7,976 bases of DNA, taken from JAWLGW01 sp964569055. GTDB taxonomy: Bacteria > Planctomycetota > J058. A program made the translations under genes and the position numbers. This document shows positions 1 to 5,655 of this stretch, in pieces. How positions within the stretch are numbered: the first letter of the stretch is position 1; every line of letters starts with the position of its first letter. The stretch spans positions 1 to 7,976 of the forward strand of contig CAZMSZ010000352.1 of assembly GCA_964569055.1 (NCBI GenBank). Direction: 5' to 3'. The notes under the pieces are model-generated. The model had not been told where the DNA came from. It saw only the letters and a program-made list of their open reading frames with translations, and searched no databases.

Positions 1-374
1 TCAACCACGACATCCAGGAGATCCTCGACGCCCAGACCGACGCCTGGGGGATCAAGGTCACCAACGTCGAGATCAAGCACGTCGACATCGACGAGACCAT
101 GGTGCGCGCGATCGCCAAGCAGGCCGAGGCCGAGCGCTCCCGCCGGGCCAAGGTGATCAACGCCGAGGGCGAGCAGCAGGCCGCCGAGAAGCTGGTCGAG
201 GCCGCCCACAGCCTGGGCCGCGAGGACCTCGCCATGCAGCTCCGCTACCTGGCGACGCTCCAGGACATCGCCGGCGAGCGCGCCTCCACGATCGTGCTCC
301 CGTTCCCGGTGGAGCTGGTCGCCGCCGCCAGCCGGGCCGCCGCCGCCAGCACGCGCCCGCGCGCCGCGGCCTGA
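1..374 (+). CDS. SPFH/stomatin-like (slipin) protein, C-terminal part, 5' end outside window
   Basis: This gene is cut by the left edge. Reading from base 3 gives 123 residues ending in TGA at 372-374. The visible part matches the end of the SPFH (band 7) domain of stomatins and slipins: a segment reading TDAWGIKVTNVEIKHVDID, then the conserved run of Met-x-Arg-Ala and QAEAERSRRAKVINAEGE, followed by an Ala/Glu-rich helix (EQQAAEKLVEAA) of the kind that forms a coiled coil. The C-terminal tail is Ala/Arg-rich and low in complexity. Family knowledge: these proteins are anchored to membranes by an N-terminal hydrophobic segment, oligomerise, and scaffold membrane microdomains; they are often paired with an NfeD protein, which is not visible here. 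The membrane anchor and start lie off the window. The family is well supported; the specific role is unknown. Confidence 0.9.
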   Translation, partial: NHDIQEILDAQTDAWGIKVTNVEIKHVDIDETMVRAIAKQAEAERSRRAKVINAEGEQQAAEKLVEAAHSLGREDLAMQLRYLATLQDIAGERASTIVLPFPVELVAAASRAAAASTRPRAAA

Positions 375-421
375 GGAGCTGTCGCTCGGCAAGTCGCCTC
401 GGCTCGCGAAGCGGAGTACGA

Positions 422-478
422 AGCGCAGAGAGCGCCGGGACCGCAGAGAATCTCTGCGTCCTTGGCGCCCTCTCCGCT
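422..478. repeat. Nested inverted repeat in the convergent SPFH/thrS gap
   Basis: The 140-bp gap between two genes that end toward each other (SPFH stop at 374, thrS stop at 515) holds two nested dyads. The outer arms, 422-436 and 464-478, pair at 13 of 15 positions. The inner dyad is CGCAGAGA (442-449), one A, then TCTCTGCG (451-458). Neither strand shows a clear T-run after the dyad, so it is not a textbook intrinsic terminator, although the position suits a bidirectional one. The inner dyad and the 16 bases at 471-486 recur beside the ndh stop codon at 4175-4211. No small gene is seen in the rest of the gap. Confidence 0.6.
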
Positions 479-514
479 CGATCCTAGCGGTTGGATCGTG
501 GCGAGCCGTGTGGC

Positions 515-2356
515 TCAGCCATTCGCCAGCACGCGGTCGATGTCATCCCACGAGCGCACGTGCACGCGGCGGGCGCGCTCCTCGCGCAGCATGGCCACGA
601 GCTCGCGCAGCTTCATGGAGCGCTGCTGCGCCACCCCGTAGCGGCGGACCGTGACGGCCTCGTCCGTCTGCTCCTGCTCGCCCACGATCAACAGCAGCGG
701 GATCTTCTTGACCGTGCCCTCGCGCACCTTCTTGCCCAGCTTCTCGGCCGAGGTGTCGGTCTCGGCGCGGAAGCGCTCGGCGCGGAGCGCGCGCGTGACC
801 CTGTCCGCGTACTCCTGGAACTTCTCCGAGAGCGGCAGCACGCGCGCCTGGATCGGCGCCAGCCAGGTCGGGAACGCGCCGCCGTAGTGCTCGATCAGGA
901 ACGACACGAACCGCTCGTGCGTGCCGAGCGGCGCGCGGTGAATGCAGTAGGGCACCTTCTCCTGGCCGTCGCGGTCGACGTAGGTGAGCCCCATCCGCCC
1001 CGGCACCGCGAAGTCGAGCTGGTTGGTCGAGATCGTGAACTCCTTGAGGCCGACCGTCTTGAGCTGCACGTCGATCTTGGGGCCGTAGAACGCCGCCTCG
1101 CCCTTGACCTCCTCGAACGGGAGGCCGGTCTCGCGCATGGCCTCGCGGACGCGCTGCTCGGAGGAGGCCCAGGCGGCCGGGTCGTCGACGTACTTCTCCT
1201 TCCCCTTGGGGTCCTCGGGGTCCCACAGGGAGAGGCGCATGAACCAGCCCTCGAGCCCGAACAGCTCGTAGTAGCGGCGGTGCAGGTCCATGACCCGCAC
1301 GAACTCGTCGCGGATCTGGTCCTCCGTGATGTAGATGTGCGCGTCGTTCATCTGCATGCCGCGCACGCGGGTCAGCCCCTGCAGCGTGCCCGAGCGCTCG
1401 TAGCGGTAGACCGTCCCGTACTCCGCCAGGCGCAGCGGCAGGTCGCGGTACGAGCGGGGCCGCGCCGCGAAGATCTTGTGGTGGTGCGGGCAGTTCATGG
1501 GCTTGAGGTACAGCGCGTCCTCGGGCCCCTCCCCCTCGCCCTCGAGGTGCATGGCCGGGAACATGCCGTCCTTGTAGAGCCGGAGGTGGCCCGACTTCTG
1601 GTACAGCACGCCGCGCGTGAGGTGCGGCGTGCGGACGCGCTGGTAGCCGTCCTCGAACTCGAACTCCTCGGCCAGCTTCTCCAGCTCGTCGCACAGGACG
1701 GCGCCGTTGGGGAGCCACAGCGGGAGCCCCTTGCCGACCTCCTCGTCGATCACGAACAGGTCGAGCTCCTTGCCGAGCTTGCGGTGGTCGCGCTTGAGCG
1801 CCTCCTCGCGCGCCTTCTCGTAGGCCTTGAGCTCCTTCTTGTCGGCGAACGCCCAGCCGTAGACGCGGGTCATCATGGCGTTGCGCTCGTCGCCCCGCCA
1901 ATAGGCGCCCGCCACCGCGTGGAGCTTGAACGCGCCGCGCGGGATCTGGCCCGTGTTCTCGACGTGCGGACCCTCGCACATGTCGAGGAACGGGCCGTTG
2001 CGATAGAAGCTGAGCGAGCTGATCCCCTCGCGCTTCAAGAGCTCGGCCGCGTACTCGCGCTTGTAGGGCTCGCCCATCTCCTGCTCGATCAGGGTCAGCG
2101 CCTCGGGGCCGGGCAGGTCCTCGCGCGCGAAGGCCTGCTTCTCCGCGACGATCGACTCCATCAGCTCCTGCAGGCGGGGCAGGTCCTCCTCGCTGATCGG
2201 CTCGGGCAGGATGAAGTCGTAGTAGAAGCCGTCGTCGATCGCCGGGCCGAAGCCGAGCTTGGTGCCGGGGCGATACCTCTGCATGGCCTGCGCCAGCACG
2301 TGGGCCAGCGAATGGCGAATCCGGTGCAGCCTGTCCTCCTGCGCGGCGTCCTTCAT
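515..2356 (-). CDS. thrS: Threonyl-tRNA synthetase lacking the N-terminal TGS domain
   Basis: This 613-residue cytoplasmic class II synthetase charges tRNA-Thr with threonine. The editing domain comes first, with the HSLAH motif (His15, His19) and CEGPH (Cys127, His131), the site that hydrolyses Ser-tRNA-Thr. The catalytic core (about 200-495) keeps the zinc ligands Cys289 (MNCPHHH), His340 (NDAHIY) and His473 (IHRAPLG). Motif 2 contains Arg318 and Glu320, motif 3 is GTHERF, and an anticodon-binding domain follows (about 500-613). The usual ~60-residue TGS domain before the editing domain is absent. The start chosen is the ATG at 2356, with a GGAGAG ribosome-binding site 6 nt upstream. The frame stays open to 3346, but that extension lies opposite the DUF502 gene and contains nothing like TGS. 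The motif-2 region reads RGMQMNDAH where E. coli has RGFTQDDAH. Some bacterial ThrRSs are known to lack TGS, so this is a variant and not a truncation. Confidence 0.97.
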   Translation of the reverse strand: MKDAAQEDRLHRIRHSLAHVLAQAMQRYRPGTKLGFGPAIDDGFYYDFILPEPISEEDLPRLQELMESIVAEKQAFAREDLPGPEALTLIEQEMGEPYKREYAAELLKREGISSLSFYRNGPFLDMCEGPHVENTGQIPRGAFKLHAVAGAYWRGDERNAMMTRVYGWAFADKKELKAYEKAREEALKRDHRKLGKELDLFVIDEEVGKGLPLWLPNGAVLCDELEKLAEEFEFEDGYQRVRTPHLTRGVLYQKSGHLRLYKDGMFPAMHLEGEGEGPEDALYLKPMNCPHHHKIFAARPRSYRDLPLRLAEYGTVYRYERSGTLQGLTRVRGMQMNDAHIYITEDQIRDEFVRVMDLHRRYYELFGLEGWFMRLSLWDPEDPKGKEKYVDDPAAWASSEQRVREAMRETGLPFEEVKGEAAFYGPKIDVQLKTVGLKEFTISTNQLDFAVPGRMGLTYVDRDGQEKVPYCIHRAPLGTHERFVSFLIEHYGGAFPTWLAPIQARVLPLSEKFQEYADRVTRALRAERFRAETDTSAEKLGKKVREGTVKKIPLLLIVGEQEQTDEAVTVRRYGVAQQRSMKLRELVAMLREERARRVHVRSWDDIDRVLANG

Positions 2357-2458
2357 GCGGTGCTCTCCAGCTCGGCGCGGTAGTGTAATCGACGCTTCAC
2401 CGAGCGTTGACGCACAGCGCCACGCCCCGCTGTCGAGCGCGCGCGCCGCGGAGGGACC
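2357..2458. promoter_or_regulatory. Divergent promoter region between thrS and the DUF502 gene
   Basis: This 102-bp gap must carry the start signals of two divergent genes. For thrS, a GGAGAG ribosome-binding site lies at 2368-2363 on the minus strand, and a weak TACACT -10-like hexamer lies at 2387-2382. For the DUF502 gene, TTGACG at 2407-2412 resembles a -35 box, but only a poor -10 (TGTCGA, 2431-2436, 18-bp spacing) follows; its ribosome-binding site is GGAGGG at 2450-2455. A small dyad, ACGCT-N6-AGCGT (2392-2407), sits between the candidate promoters. No T-box or attenuator-like structure is evident. The ribosome-binding sites are convincing; the promoter boxes are tentative. Confidence 0.35.
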
Positions 2459-3325
2459 ATGAGCCAGCTCGCCGCCCAGGACATCATCAAGACCTACAAG
2501 AGCGTGTTCCTGCGCGGCCTGGCCACGGTCCTGCCCACCCTGCTCACGCTGTGGATCGTGTTCGCCAGCTCGGAGTTCATAGGCAACGTGATCGCGGCGC
2601 CGATCGCCGACGGGATCAAGGACGTGCTCGTCTCGACCGAGCTCGGCAACCGGATCACGTTCTCGGTGTGGGAGAACCTGCTGCTGCTCGAGAAGCCCGC
2701 CCCGCGCCTGGCGCCCGCCGGGCTCAGCGACGCGGAGCGCGCGCGCTTCGAGCGCGAGGAGCTCGAGCGGATCGAGCTGAGCGAGGAGCAGCGCCAGGCC
2801 GACCTGCGCGCCGAGATCGACGCGCGCTTCCCCAAGTGGGTCGGCGTGGTCCTGGCCGTGGTGCTGGTGTTCATCGTCGGGTTCTTCACCGCCTCCTTCC
2901 TGGGCTCGTCCGCGTTCGGCCTGGTCGAGTCGTGGGCGGCGCGGGTCCCGCTGGTCAAGAACGTCTACCCCGCGGCCAAGCAGATGGTCGGGTTCTTCGT
3001 CTCGGGCGACGAACAGAAGAGCTGGCAGGCCGTGGTGGCGGTCGAGTTCCCCCGCCCCGGCCTGTGGTCGATCGGGTTCCTCACCTCGGAGAACGTGCCC
3101 GAGGTGGCGGCGCAGGCGGGCGAGCGCGTGCGCGGGGTCTACCTCGGCACCCCGGCCGCCGGGCAGGTGGTGCTGGCCCGCGAGTCGGAGATCGTGCCGG
3201 TCGACATGACCGTGGACGAGGCGCTGAAGTTCCTCATGAGCGGCGGTGTGATCGGCCGCGACCCCGGCCGACCGCCCGAGAAGCCGCGCCTCCCCTGGCA
3301 GGGCGCGCCCTCCTCCGGGCTGTAG
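2459..3325 (+). CDS. DUF502 family inner-membrane protein with a charged insertion
   Basis: The 288-residue protein is recognised as DUF502 (PF04367; related to plant LIKE-COV proteins) by several landmarks: FLRGLATVLPTLLTLWIV in the first membrane segment (about 17-37), PLVKNVYPAAKQMVGFF (164-180), VAVEFPRPGLWSIGFLT (193-209) and VPVDMTVDEALKFLMSGGV (246-264). A second membrane segment spans about 126-147. Between the two lies an unusually long segment (about 50-125) whose second half, 88-123, is dense in Glu, Arg and Ala and predicted to be helical. Most family members as I remember them are about 200 residues long, so this insertion accounts for much of the extra length. The ATG at 2459 has GGAGGG just upstream. 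The tail is Pro-rich. The biochemical function of DUF502 proteins is not established. The gene is divergent from thrS and is followed 95 bp later by the HU gene in the same direction. Confidence 0.9.
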   Translation: MSQLAAQDIIKTYKSVFLRGLATVLPTLLTLWIVFASSEFIGNVIAAPIADGIKDVLVSTELGNRITFSVWENLLLLEKPAPRLAPAGLSDAERARFEREELERIELSEEQRQADLRAEIDARFPKWVGVVLAVVLVFIVGFFTASFLGSSAFGLVESWAARVPLVKNVYPAAKQMVGFFVSGDEQKSWQAVVAVEFPRPGLWSIGFLTSENVPEVAAQAGERVRGVYLGTPAAGQVVLARESEIVPVDMTVDEALKFLMSGGVIGRDPGRPPEKPRLPWQGAPSSGL

Positions 3326-3336
3326 CCGGCGAGCGG

Positions 3337-3365
3337 TTGCAGTCACAAACCGTTGGCGCTACGCT
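3337..3365 (+). promoter_or_regulatory. Candidate sigma-70-type promoter of the HU gene
   Basis: TTGCAG (3337-3342) and TACGCT (3360-3365) are separated by exactly 17 bp, in the 95-bp gap before the HU gene. Both hexamers are imperfect (three matches each), which is common in high-GC genomes. A sigma-54 reading of TTGGCGCTACGCTGCC was considered, but the GG-to-GC spacing is one base short. If this is real, HU has its own promoter within about 60 bp of its start, independent of the DUF502 gene. Confidence 0.35.
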
Positions 3366-3420
3366 GCCTGAGTCAGAGGGGCAGCCCCTCTCGCAGCCTC
3401 AAACCCCACGAAGGTGTGTC

Positions 3421-3717
3421 ATGCCCACGGCGAGCAAGAAGGAGATCGTGTTCTCCGTCGCCAACAAGACCGGGCGTCCCAGCGCCGAGGTTTCGGCGGT
3501 GTGCCAGAGCTTCCTCGACCAGATCGTGGACGAGCTGGCGGCCGGTAACCGGCTGGAGTTCCGCGACTTCGGCGTGTTCGAGCTCAAGCGCCGCAAGCAG
3601 CGCACGGCGCGCAACCCCAAGACGGGCGAGTCGGTCCACGTGCCGGCCCGGACCGTGGTGGCGTTCAAGCCGGGCCGGATCATGAAGGAGAAGGTCGTCG
3701 ACGTCGTGCCGCAGTAG
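3421..3717 (+). CDS. HU/IHF-family DNA-binding protein
   Basis: This 98-residue protein has the normal length and layout of HU/IHF proteins, which bind and bend DNA as dimers and organise the nucleoid. It has an N-terminal helical dimerisation part (about 4-45) containing KKEIVFSVANKTG. Next comes RLEFRDFGVFELKRRKQRTARNPKTG (44-69), which is the conserved beta region and DNA-contacting arm, including the GVFE and ARNPKTG landmarks. The C-terminal VVAFKPGRIMKEKV (79-92) is also typical. The ATG at 3421 is preceded by an AAGG-type ribosome-binding site. A candidate promoter and a strong terminator bracket it, so it is probably a single-gene transcript. Which subgroup (HupA, HupB, IHF) it belongs to cannot be told from sequence alone; a generic HU-like protein is the safest name. 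Confidence 0.95.
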   Translation: MPTASKKEIVFSVANKTGRPSAEVSAVCQSFLDQIVDELAAGNRLEFRDFGVFELKRRKQRTARNPKTGESVHVPARTVVAFKPGRIMKEKVVDVVPQ

Positions 3718-3748
3718 CGGCGGCGGACGCAGGACCTGACGAACTTCG

Positions 3749-3783
3749 AGGGCGCGCGGCCATGCCGCGCGCCCTTTCGTTTG
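3749..3783 (+). terminator. Intrinsic terminator after the HU gene
   Basis: Perfect 10-bp arms, GGCGCGCGGC (3751-3760) and GCCGCGCGCC (3764-3773), flank a CAT loop, and the stem extends by two more pairs at its base (3749-3750 with 3774-3775). It is followed by the T-rich stretch TTTCGTTTGT. It begins 31 bp after the HU stop codon. This is the clearest intrinsic terminator in the window, and it separates HU from the repeat array that follows. Confidence 0.85.
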
Positions 3784-3847
3784 TGGGGAGCTCGAACAGG
3801 AAAGCAGGAGGCGGGTTCGCCGGCCGGGCGGCGTCGGCTTGGCGCTC

Positions 3848-3893
3848 GAAGAGAAGAGAAGAGAAGAGAAGAGAAGAGAAGAGAAGAGAGGGA
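3848..3893. repeat. GAGAA pentanucleotide microsatellite in a 46-nt homopurine run
   Basis: Seven perfect GAGAA units occupy 3851-3885, with partial units at both ends, giving an uninterrupted purine run on the plus strand from 3848 to 3893. The matching place in the later 84-bp unit (4089-4107) holds only one GGGAA plus GAGAG. The tract therefore looks like a slippage expansion inside one repeat unit. Because the pentamer reads the same forwards and backwards around its centre, the tract has mirror symmetry. Confidence 0.9.
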
Positions 3894-3937
3894 CAGGAAA
3901 GCAGGAAGAACAGGAAAGCAGGAGGCGGGTTCGCCGG

Positions 3938-4037
3938 NNNNNNNNNNNNNNNNNNNNNNNNNNNNNNNNNNNNNNNNNNNNNNNNNNNNNNNNNNNNNNN
4001 NNNNNNNNNNNNNNNNNNNNNNNNNNNNNNNNNNNNN
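3938..4037. other. Assembly gap of exactly 100 N
   Basis: One hundred N bases separate two copies of the same 30-bp repeat core, ending and restarting exactly at core boundaries (3937 and 4038). A round 100 is the usual placeholder for a gap of unknown size, so distances across this point should not be trusted. The tandem repeat itself is the likely reason the assembly broke here. Confidence 0.97.
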
Positions 4038-4174
4038 GAACAGGAAAGCAGGAGGCGGGTTCGCCGGCCCAGCGGCAGCGGCTTGGCGCTCGAAGGGAAG
4101 AGAGGGACAGGAAAGCAGGAAGAACAGGAAAGCAGGAGGCGGGTTCGCCGGCCCAGCGGCAGCGGCTTGGCGCT

Positions 4175-4211
4175 CGCAGAGAGATCTCTGCGCTCTCTGC
4201 GCTCGTTCCTA
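4175..4211. repeat. CGCAGAGA inverted-repeat element overlapping the ndh stop codon
   Basis: The arms CGCAGAGAG (4175-4183) and CTCTCTGCG (4193-4201) pair perfectly around a 9-nt loop. An alternative pairing uses CGCAGAGA with TCTCTGCG at 4185-4192. The final 16 bases (4196-4211) match 471-486 in the other convergent gap at 14 of 16 positions, and the shared end CCTA includes the ndh stop codon (CTA at 4209-4211, read as TAG). The stem begins 7 nt after that stop codon on the minus strand. There is no T-run, so intrinsic termination is uncertain. Confidence 0.65.
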
Positions 4212-5573
4212 ACCTTCCGCGGCCGGAAGACGGTGTGCCTCGCTCGGCTCGGCCGCGAGCGGCGTGAGCGCGCCGAGCTGGGTCGGTTCGGCCGGGGGCG
4301 CGCGGCGCTCGACGGCCTCGGTGATCAGGCGCGCGCCGCGCTCGTAGGTGAAGTAGGCCCAGGCCCACGACAGCAGCACGACCAGGCGGTCGCGGAAGCC
4401 GATCAGGTAGAGGATGTGCACCAGGAGCCAGGCCAGCCAGGCCAGCATGCCCGAGAGGTGCAGCCGCTTGCCGATCCGGGCCACGGCCGCGGCGCGCCCC
4501 ACGGTGGCCATCACGCCCTTGTCCATGTAGCGGAACGGGCGGGTCGGCTTGCCGACGAGCTGGAGGCGAATGTTGCGCGCGGCGTGGGCGCCCGCCTGCA
4601 TGGCGGCGGGGGCGATCCCGGGCAGCGCGCTCCCGTCCTCGAGCGTGAACACGGCCACGTCGCCGATCGCGTAGACCCGCTCGTCCCCGGGCACGCGCAG
4701 GTCGGGCTCGACCACCACCCGCCCCGCGCGGTCGAGCGGGACGTCCAGCGTGGCGGCGAGCGGCACGGCCGCGACGCCGGCCGTCCACAGCACCGTGCGC
4801 GCGCGGACCTCCTCCAGCCGGCCCGAGGCCACGTCGCGCACCGTCAGCCCGGCGGGCCCGATCTCGGTCACGTGCTGGCCGAGGCGCACGTCCACGCCGA
4901 GCCGCTCGAGCGCGCGCAGCGCCTCGGCGCTGAGCTGCTCGGGCATGCTCGCCAGCACGCGCGGGCCGCCCTCGAACAGGAGCACCCGGCTGGTGCGCGG
5001 ATCGATCCGCCGGAAGTCGCGGGCCAGCGTGTGGCGCGCCAGCTCCGCCAGGGCCCCGGCCAGCTCGACCCCGGTCGGCCCGCCGCCCACCACCACGAAC
5101 GTGAGGCAGGCCGCGCGAACGGCGGGGTCGCTCGCCCGCTCCGCCTCCTCGTAGGCGAGCAGCACGCGCCGCCGCACCTCGAGCGCGTCCTCGATCGTCT
5201 TGAGCGCGGGCGCGTGCGCGGCCCACTCGTCGCGGCCGAAGTAGCTGGTGCGCGCCCCGGCGGCCACGACCAGCCAGTCGTAGGGGAGCGTCTCACCCCG
5301 GCAGATCAGCCGCCGGCCGGCGCGGTCGACCTCGACCGCCGTGTCGAGCAACACCTCCACGTTGCGCTGCCGACGCAGCACGCCGCGGATCGGCTCGGCG
5401 ATGTCCCCCGGGCTCAACCCGGCGGTAGCGACCTGATACAGCAGCGGCTGGAACAGGTGATGGTTGCGCGCGTCGACCAGCGTGATCCGCACGGGCGCGC
5501 GCGCCAGGTGCCGCGCCGCCGCGAGGCCCCCGAACCCGCCGCCCACGATCACCACGTGCGGACGCTCGCTCAT
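4209..5573 (-). CDS. ndh: Type II NADH dehydrogenase (NDH-2), FAD-dependent
   Basis: The 454-residue protein has the normal length for NDH-2, a single-subunit, non-proton-pumping enzyme that passes electrons from NADH through FAD to membrane quinone at the inner face of the membrane. The first Rossmann fold begins at once with VVIVGGGFGG (7-16), for FAD. A second fold, VVVGGGPTGVELAGAL (160-175), binds NADH. YAIGDVAVF (301-309) is the second FAD contact, and AAMQAGAHAARN (323-334) occupies the place of the AQxAxQ quinone-site motif. The C-terminal region (about 374-410) is hydrophobic and Trp-rich, as expected for membrane attachment, and is followed by a Pro/Ala-rich tail. The ATG at 5573 leaves GGGFGG at the usual distance from the start; its ribosome-binding site (AGGA about 10 nt upstream) is weak. 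It lies 82 bp downstream of the ABC permease gene on the same strand, so co-transcription is possible. Confidence 0.93.
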   Translation of the reverse strand: MSERPHVVIVGGGFGGLAAARHLARAPVRITLVDARNHHLFQPLLYQVATAGLSPGDIAEPIRGVLRRQRNVEVLLDTAVEVDRAGRRLICRGETLPYDWLVVAAGARTSYFGRDEWAAHAPALKTIEDALEVRRRVLLAYEEAERASDPAVRAACLTFVVVGGGPTGVELAGALAELARHTLARDFRRIDPRTSRVLLFEGGPRVLASMPEQLSAEALRALERLGVDVRLGQHVTEIGPAGLTVRDVASGRLEEVRARTVLWTAGVAAVPLAATLDVPLDRAGRVVVEPDLRVPGDERVYAIGDVAVFTLEDGSALPGIAPAAMQAGAHAARNIRLQLVGKPTRPFRYMDKGVMATVGRAAAVARIGKRLHLSGMLAWLAWLLVHILYLIGFRDRLVVLLSWAWAYFTYERGARLITEAVERRAPPAEPTQLGALTPLAAEPSEAHRLPAAEG

Positions 5574-5655
5574 GTCGCCGCGATCCTCGCTCCGGCGCGC
5601 GGGGCACGCAATGGGGCCGCGGGGCGCCGTGGCGCCGAGGGCTGCGGACGCGGCC

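Larger units (their letters stand above)
3794..4174. repeat. 84-bp tandem repeat array, interrupted by an assembly gap
   Basis: A 30-bp core beginning GAACAGGAAAGCAGGAGGCG occurs at 3794-3823, 3908-3937, 4038-4067 and 4122-4151. After each complete core comes a G/C-rich segment ending TTGGCGCTCG, then a purine-rich segment containing a second, imperfect GGACAGGAAAGCAGGAA. The spacing from core 3 to core 4 is 84 bp. From core 1 to core 2 it is 114 bp, the difference being six extra 5-bp units. The G/C segment also differs slightly between unit 1 and units 3-4. The array ends at 4174 in TTGGCGCTCG, where the CGCAGAGA inverted repeat begins. No gene is supported: all three forward frames are open simply because the unit contains no stop codon. 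The function is unknown, and the true copy number is hidden by the N run. Confidence 0.9.

Noticed and set aside
491..2383. Open frame of 630 codons on the plus strand opposite thrS
   Set aside because: It is the antisense of a well-supported thrS and has the Leu/Arg/Val-rich composition typical of shadow frames in high-GC DNA.
2357..3346. N-terminal extension of thrS that might supply a TGS domain
   Set aside because: The extension is antisense to the DUF502 gene, shows no TGS features, and a good ribosome-binding site marks the ATG at 2356.
3354..3369. Sigma-54 promoter before the HU gene
   Set aside because: The GG and GC elements are separated by 9 bases instead of 10; the 17-bp-spaced sigma-70-like pair fits better.
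3794..4174. CRISPR array
   Set aside because: The cores are spaced by near-identical, not unique, sequence, so this is a satellite-type tandem repeat; no cas gene is nearby.
3762..4267. Forward open frames through the repeat array that could encode a Lys/Arg/Glu repeat protein
   Set aside because: All three forward frames are open because the 84-bp unit has no stop codon. The first start lies inside the HU terminator hairpin, one frame continues over ndh, and no ribosome-binding site was seen. The period is a multiple of three, but nothing else supports coding.
5574..5655. Terminator or promoter between the permease and ndh
   Set aside because: Only short self-complementary GGCGCC words are seen, with a loop too small for a hairpin and no T-run; no convincing promoter boxes.
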